Origin: Rotaria sordida
Taxonomy: Eukaryota; Rotifera; Eurotatoria; Philodinida; Philodinidae
NCBI GenBank assembly: GCA_905250125.1
Contig: CAJNOL010000620.1
Span: 53,997-117,996 of the forward strand
DNA: 64,000 nucleotides
Direction of reading: 5' to 3'
Part shown: positions 58,988 to 64,000 of the stretch, one piece after another
Layout of the letters: each line of letters begins with the position of its first letter
Numbering within the stretch: position 1 is the first letter of the stretch
Position numbers and translations under genes: made by a program
Notes under the pieces: model-generated
Databases searched by the model: none
The model's input: the letters and a program-made list of their open reading frames with translations, nothing else
What the model was told of the DNA's origin: nothing

Positions 58988-59453
58988 GACTTTTAACGGT
59001 TTGTGTTGACGTTCAGATTTGGCCAATATATTGACTTTTTAGTGAATTAACTTTGATGGGACTCATGTTTTCGATAGAACCCTACTGTTGAATTTTTGCC
59101 TGAAAACTTTGCCGGGATGAAGATTTCAATGAGACTAGTTTGTGTACAAAATTACAGAAGTTTCCGGTCGTGTATATCTGAGATATGCATCTTCCAAAAT
59201 ATCCATGTTTTACACTGTATCAATGAAAAATCATCTGAAGTGTGAAAAACGCATATTCCAGAGATACTCGATCGAAAACTTCTGAAATTTTGTGCATAAG
59301 CCAGTCTCACTGAGATCTTCATCTGGACAGAGTTTTCAGGCAAAAATGTGACAATAGAATGTTATCAAAAAGCTGGATCCATACAGGATAAATTCGCTGA
59401 AAAGCCAATATCTCGGACAAACCTCAACGTCTTCAGCACGAACCCTTTGAAGT
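58988..59453. repeat. Foldback element 1 (arms about 200 bp)
   Basis: The left arm (about 58988-59189) and the right arm (about 59248-59453) are diverged inverted copies: TTTTTGCCTGAAAACT is matched by the inverse of AGTTTTCAGGCAAAAA, and TTCAATGAGACTAG by the inverse of CCAGTCTCACTGAG. A spacer of about 60 bp lies between. It begins right at the end of the satellite. There is no coding region. It is probably a non-autonomous DNA transposon. Confidence 0.75.
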
Positions 59454-60414
59454 TTGTTCCAATCTCAAAGTCTCTTACCACTGAATAAAATATCAACTCA
59501 AAATCTTTTAATCATCTCAGTACCTTCCATCGTGAGTATCGAACTGAGACGCGTACTGGGTGGAATCTAAAACTTGTACGACCACAAGTTTTGGATGCTA
59601 ATCGGTACGCGAACTAGTAACGGCTCTATGGCCTTAATGAAGTCGTGTCCTGCATTGATATCGAGATGGAATTCGGGACCCGAATCCATGTTTGGACCGT
59701 AAACAGAACTGTCATTAAAAACGATTGTCTCGACTCAATTGTACAAGGGACACTTGAAATTTAGTTCCAGCAGAATGATGCTATTTAGAAGCAAATTATC
59801 GATAGTGAAGCGTTTATATTTGTCAATGATGTGCTATTATTATGATAAAAGAACAAATGAATATGTGGTATAGTGCACATTTTTTCCAAGCATGCGATTG
59901 GCTGTGTATTATCGTCGATTAAGTTTTTTGTATGGCGTGAGGCAGAACAAGCAAAACGACGATATTCTTTTTTACGAGAGAAAAAAAATCTGATGAAAAT
60001 GTGATACTCATACAATAGACGTATACAGATGAATGCACACAAATCAAGGTAATTTTGCCGTGTATATCTAGACGATACAATGCTTCACTCTCACTCATAG
60101 AACAACGTCATTACAATACACTCTTAATTTAGTTGTGGACAAGCAAGGTTTGGCACGGATAAAACAAGTAAATGTATGTTTCTCGAAAGTACAGTTTCTT
60201 CATCAAGCCTTTGTGGTCATGAGTATCGAGTAGATTTTTCTGTCCTATAGCAGAACCACTAATCTTATATAGTATTATTTTCGTATCGTTACAATTGTTT
60301 TTCTTGTGGTAAAATCTTTCTGAAGTTCTGTACGAAATCAACAGCAGAGATTAGCTACTGTAAAGCCACTCTCGTCAAAATGCGCCTTTAACATGGATTG
60401 TCAATCCAGTTTCT
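59454..60414. other. Intergenic, no gene recognised
   Basis: Mid-composition sequence with short frames only. A small inverted pair (CTCTCGTCA at 60369 and TGACGAGAG at 60413) may mark the true left edge of the next foldback element. Confidence 0.45.
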
Positions 60415-60981
60415 GACGAGAGAAGTACCCGAATTGTTCCGTTGACTTACAGCTCATATTTTGCGCATAATTAAACCTCAATGTTAATAGCCAAAGCCTA
60501 AGAGGATTTGTGCGTATGGGCTATTGAAGCCGACTTCTAACCATTTCAGTGAATTTTCACTCACGAAGAGGCCTCATGCTTATTAGAATGTTCTAAAAAC
60601 TTCAACTAAAACGAACTCTTTATCCTTGAAATATTGGTTAGCTAAAAAATTATCACATGCCATAGAAAAGTCAGAAAATTGAATGGTTTTGAAAATTCAG
60701 TATCTCAAGGATAAAGCACTCTTTTTGGCTGAAATTTTTAGAAAACTCTAATAACCATGACGCCTCTTCGTGGGTAAAATTTCAGGTCAAAGCAGCACCG
60801 TTTGATTTTTTCATGAACGTCTTGCCTGAAATCGAAAATCCACTGAAACAGTCATTATTCGGCTTTAACAGCCCACAGTCACGAATTCTTTTAGGCTTTG
60901 GCTATTGACATTGAGATTTATTTGTGGGCAAAATATGAGCTCTAAGACGAAGAAACACTTCGAGCACTTCTCTCATGAGTG
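60415..60981. repeat. Foldback element 2 (arms about 220-280 bp)
   Basis: The left arm (60415-60637) and right arm (60699-60981) are inverted copies: TAATAGCCAAAGCCTAA on the left pairs with TTAGGCTTTGGCTATTGA on the right, CACGAAGAGGCCTCATG with CATGACGCCTCTTCGTG, and the arms meet around TATCCTTGAAATATTG and CAGTATCTCAAGGATA. The right arm has an extra segment of about 50 bp. No coding region. Confidence 0.8.
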
Positions 60982-61835
60982 CTAACATAGAAGTACAACC
61001 ATTCAATACTGTATTCTTTTATCATTCGAAGAGATTTAATCTCACTGTAAATGAAATGCGATGCAGTATGGCAAACCAGTTCTCTAGGAAATTTTCCTGA
61101 AAGGAATTCCCTTTAAGTTAGTATTTGCCGAAGACTTTGCTTGTAATTAAGCCTTTCGCAGCGAATATTTTGAACAGCGCAATATCGAGTTTTCGTGATT
61201 TTCTTTTATGCTGTGATTGTCCTTGAAAAATTATTTAAGACTGAGTACAAAAAGTCGAGGCAGTAGTTTTACAGAAGTGCAAATATTCATACAACGGCTG
61301 TTACTTGAGGACTATCTACTCCATTTTCGGTCGGCATGAACAATTGCAATCAACCCGGATTTTGAGCTTTTATCCGTTGACGACATTGGTTACGTGGCAG
61401 GAAATTATTTGAGAAGGTCAGCAGCGAAATAATCATGTCCATCTTCATTTTACGATGGGGTCCCAAAACACCATGTCAAGGGTTGTTCATCGAAATTTCT
61501 CATTCACAGCAGGTCTCGAAATGGGCCGCATGGCCAAGTGGTCCAATAAAATTTTCTTCCCGGACCGACCCGAAGCTTCTATTGTTTTTTTACTTTTTAC
61601 TAAACTATCTATCCGTTTCAAATACCAAAAATTATCAAAAATGTTTTATGATAGAAGAACCATGAGAATTTCAACTACGATTGATATGATAAACCATAGT
61701 GATGGTTTAAACCAATCGTATCTCTCATCCACGCGCCATGTTCAGTAATGCATAAACTGCGTTAATTAAAGTGAGAATGTAATCGACAGAAAAAAGTGTC
61801 GAAAATAAACCGTCGTCAAGATTAGGAGCTGTAAA
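60982..61835. other. No gene recognised
   Basis: Frames of up to 97 codons overlap on the plus strand near 61435-61748 without recognisable content. Confidence 0.45.
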
Positions 61836-62030
61836 TCAGGATGGCGGGATGTTCACCAATAAGACATTCGCCAATGGCGAAAGTCCCGGAGGTATATTCG
61901 CGAAAGTCCACTGTACTTTCGCCAATTGGCGAAGTTCCAGGGAATGTATTGGCGAAAGTGAGGTGGACTTTCTCCAATAGCGAAAGTCCTATTGGCGAAA
62001 GTCTTATTGGCGAAATTCCGGAACCCTGTA
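61836..62030. mobile_element. 195-bp MITE with CAGG...CCTG ends and internal 15-bp repeats
   Basis: The ends are CAGGATGGCGGGATGTTC and (inverted) CAGGGTTCCGGAATTTCGCC, flanked on both sides by TAAAT, a likely target duplication. The interior is made of ATTGGCGAAAGTCCT-like 15-bp units in both orientations. The terminus resembles that of hAT elements, but hAT duplications are normally 8 bp, so the family is open. The small frames on both strands are products of the repeats. Confidence 0.65.
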
Positions 62031-64000
62031 AATAACACTTTATAGAATTCTTCAATTTTGATTAACGAGTGAATTCATGGGAACCATACTATTTTCGGGA
62101 AAAACGGCAATCCTATGAATCTTGCATCGTTTTTTTCCAGCAAAAACTTTTGCCAACTTGACCACGGATTGAGTTAGCACGCGATACAAAATAGTCTATG
62201 AGCGCGTCGAAAAAAAATATTGATAGCTAAAGTTAGGAGATTCATCTTCAAAATTTAACTATCAAAAAATTTTTTCTTCCTGTTTACAAACTGCTTTTGA
62301 TGGCGAGCTAACTCACTGTATGGTCAAAATTGAAAAAAAACATTTTCACTCAGAAATCTGATGAAGTTTCTATGGTGTATCTCAATAAAGAAATTGCACT
62401 ATAGGATATCGAGTTATACATAATGATTGTTATTGAGCTCAAATATCTGACAACATATTTTGTTTGTTTGACTCAAAGAGCAATTCAACTTATTGCATAT
62501 TAATTTTATTTAAATGTTGAGTATCTGGGCTAATCAAACTCAGCATAACACTGGTTATTTGCTCCCACGTATATTGACAATTACCGAAATGATCTCCAAA
62601 TTCTGCTTAGAAAAAATCTTTGTGAACGAAATTTCCTTTGGGTTCGAGCCGAGTGGGCTTAAATAATGTTCGGGCCAATTTGGGTCGCGTTGGGTGATGA
62701 AAAAGTGGCCCATTTCGAGTTCTGGTTCACAGCGAACAAATGCAATCCTCAGCATTTCGATTTTTGTATCGCTGAAGTACGCTGTGATTGGGCTTGAGAG
62801 TAATACGGAAGCGTGTACGAAATAAAACAGATGCTCTTCATATTCAACGAAGACATTATTCCTAAAAAGGCTGGAATGCTGGGATTTCACGTAAATTTTT
62901 TGTCTCAGTCGGCAACTACATTATTATAAATATTTCATTTTTGTGTCCTTCGACGGCATAGCGGTCACGATGAGCAAATATTTGAGCACATGATTGATAA
63001 AACTTGAGCTGATAGATCTTGAATAAATCGTATTCTCCTAAAACGTATCTGTGGCTAGAATTATCTAGGATATTTTCAAGCCGCAGTGAAGAAGTGGGAC
63101 AATGAAGTAATTTCGCGCTTATGTCGTTCGAAACGTTATGATGAAGATAAAAGTCATAAAGGACTCATCAAGAAAAGAAAACAGGCGCGCAAATCTTAAG
63201 TAAGGATCTGTTTCTTGAAACGGACCTAGCGCGAACATTGCACGCAGGATTTTTCGGTCAAGGTGAAAAATCATACATAAAAATCGCTTTAAGTTTCCTA
63301 TGGTTTGACAGCGCGCTCATAACGCTAGAAAATAGTGGCGCTCAAGATTCAATGATCGCCCAGCTTTTTGCTTGATATCTGCTTGGATTTTTATGGTGTC
63401 GAACTAAAGTCCTGCGGGACAGTCCCGAATCCCGAAAAATCCTGTTTGTCCCGTCCGTGGCGCAATTAGGATTGTTCCAAAAACTGTTTGCATGGGACAT
63501 TTGGAACCGGCACATTTCGAAAAATTTTCGGGCCGGAACACATGGGATTCGAGGCACGACAAACGTCTATCTCGCAGACCTCTATGTCGAACGAAAGTTT
63601 CACAAAAAGTTCAGCATCGAATACCCTTCAAAACCCTAGAAGAATAAAGGTTGTAGACAGAAAAGTAACTAAACTAGAATAGAAATGCTGCGAACATAGA
63701 ATAGCAACAATTTTCACGCGCTGATCGAGCTCACTTATACGTGCATGCTCTGATTTCAAATCATGAAGACAAATTAAAGAAATATTTCTAATGAGCTCTG
63801 GAAGCTGTATCCTGTACTTATGCATAAGGACTCTTCCATCAAAAGCCTATAGTGTTAAATATATATTAGTTTTCGTGAATTTTCAAAAATATCCATGTTT
63901 TTTTACTGTATTTTTCCGATTTTTGCAGAAATGTAAGCAACTTGTCGTAGTATTTTTTTTCCTAGCACAAGGTTCTGATTTGTGCAAAGGCTACTCAATG
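62031..64000. other. No gene recognised to the end of the window
   Basis: Sequence of intermediate composition. A 111-codon minus-strand frame (62555-62890) has a plausible amino-acid mix but no recognisable motif and no nearby splice partner. A cluster of short GC-rich inverted motifs (GGGACAGTCCC, GGCCGGAAC) lies at 63410-63560 and could be the remains of a repeat. Confidence 0.4.

Noticed and set aside
1-64000. CRISPR array or telomeric repeat
   Set aside because: No evenly spaced identical repeats with unique spacers and no run of a telomere-like hexamer were found.

Overview
The window is AT-rich nuclear DNA from an animal, most probably a bdelloid rotifer. The evidence is short GT-AG introns (about 40-80 bp), metazoan genes (an achaete-scute bHLH gene and a CCDC89 orthologue), FLYWCH/MULE elements of the type common in bdelloids, a protein of a kind I associate with bdelloids (17.05 kb), and an oligopeptide transporter of a family not normally found in animals. 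The lineage is inferred; no species can be named.

Layout. 1-3.3 kb: AT-rich, no gene seen. 3.34-8.99 kb: a nest of DNA transposons. A decayed FLYWCH-MULE gene is split by a 4.2 kb TA-flanked element, which itself carries a 67-bp tandem repeat and a complete-looking 2.0 kb MULE with 9-bp target duplications and an open 482-aa transposase. 9.99-10.38 kb: single-exon achaete-scute gene. 10.4-17.0 kb: AT-rich intergenic DNA with one degenerate repetitive block. 17.05-20.15 kb: four minus-strand genes packed head to tail, including the six-exon CCDC89 orthologue. 21.77 kb: a 10-N assembly gap, followed by a decayed MAM-like membrane-protein gene. 24.27-27.97 kb: three inverted-repeat elements, one a piggyBac-type MITE with a nearly perfect 158-bp palindrome. 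28.47-31.56 kb: two convergent membrane-protein genes, the second an OPT-family transporter. 31.6-40 kb: AT-rich, two diverged copies of a short repeat.

From about 40 kb base composition changes and gene density falls. 40-47 kb holds a small two-exon candidate gene, coding-like fragments, a pair of about 0.55 kb direct repeats and an element with terminal repeats built of 16-bp units. 47.1-58.9 kb is a GC-richer, highly degenerate satellite: about 240-bp period, apparently made of four 60-bp subunits, invaded by a mariner-like element with long terminal inverted repeats and TA duplications. Numerous open frames on both strands there are best explained by the 60-bp (20-codon) period. 59-64 kb has two large foldback elements, a small CAGG...CCTG MITE and no recognised gene.

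Functionally the left part looks like ordinary euchromatin: neural transcription factor, a cilium/sperm-type coiled-coil protein, small uncharacterised proteins, membrane proteins. The right part looks like transposon- and satellite-rich accessory DNA. The most unusual points are the animal OPT transporter, the 60/240-bp satellite and the nested transposons.
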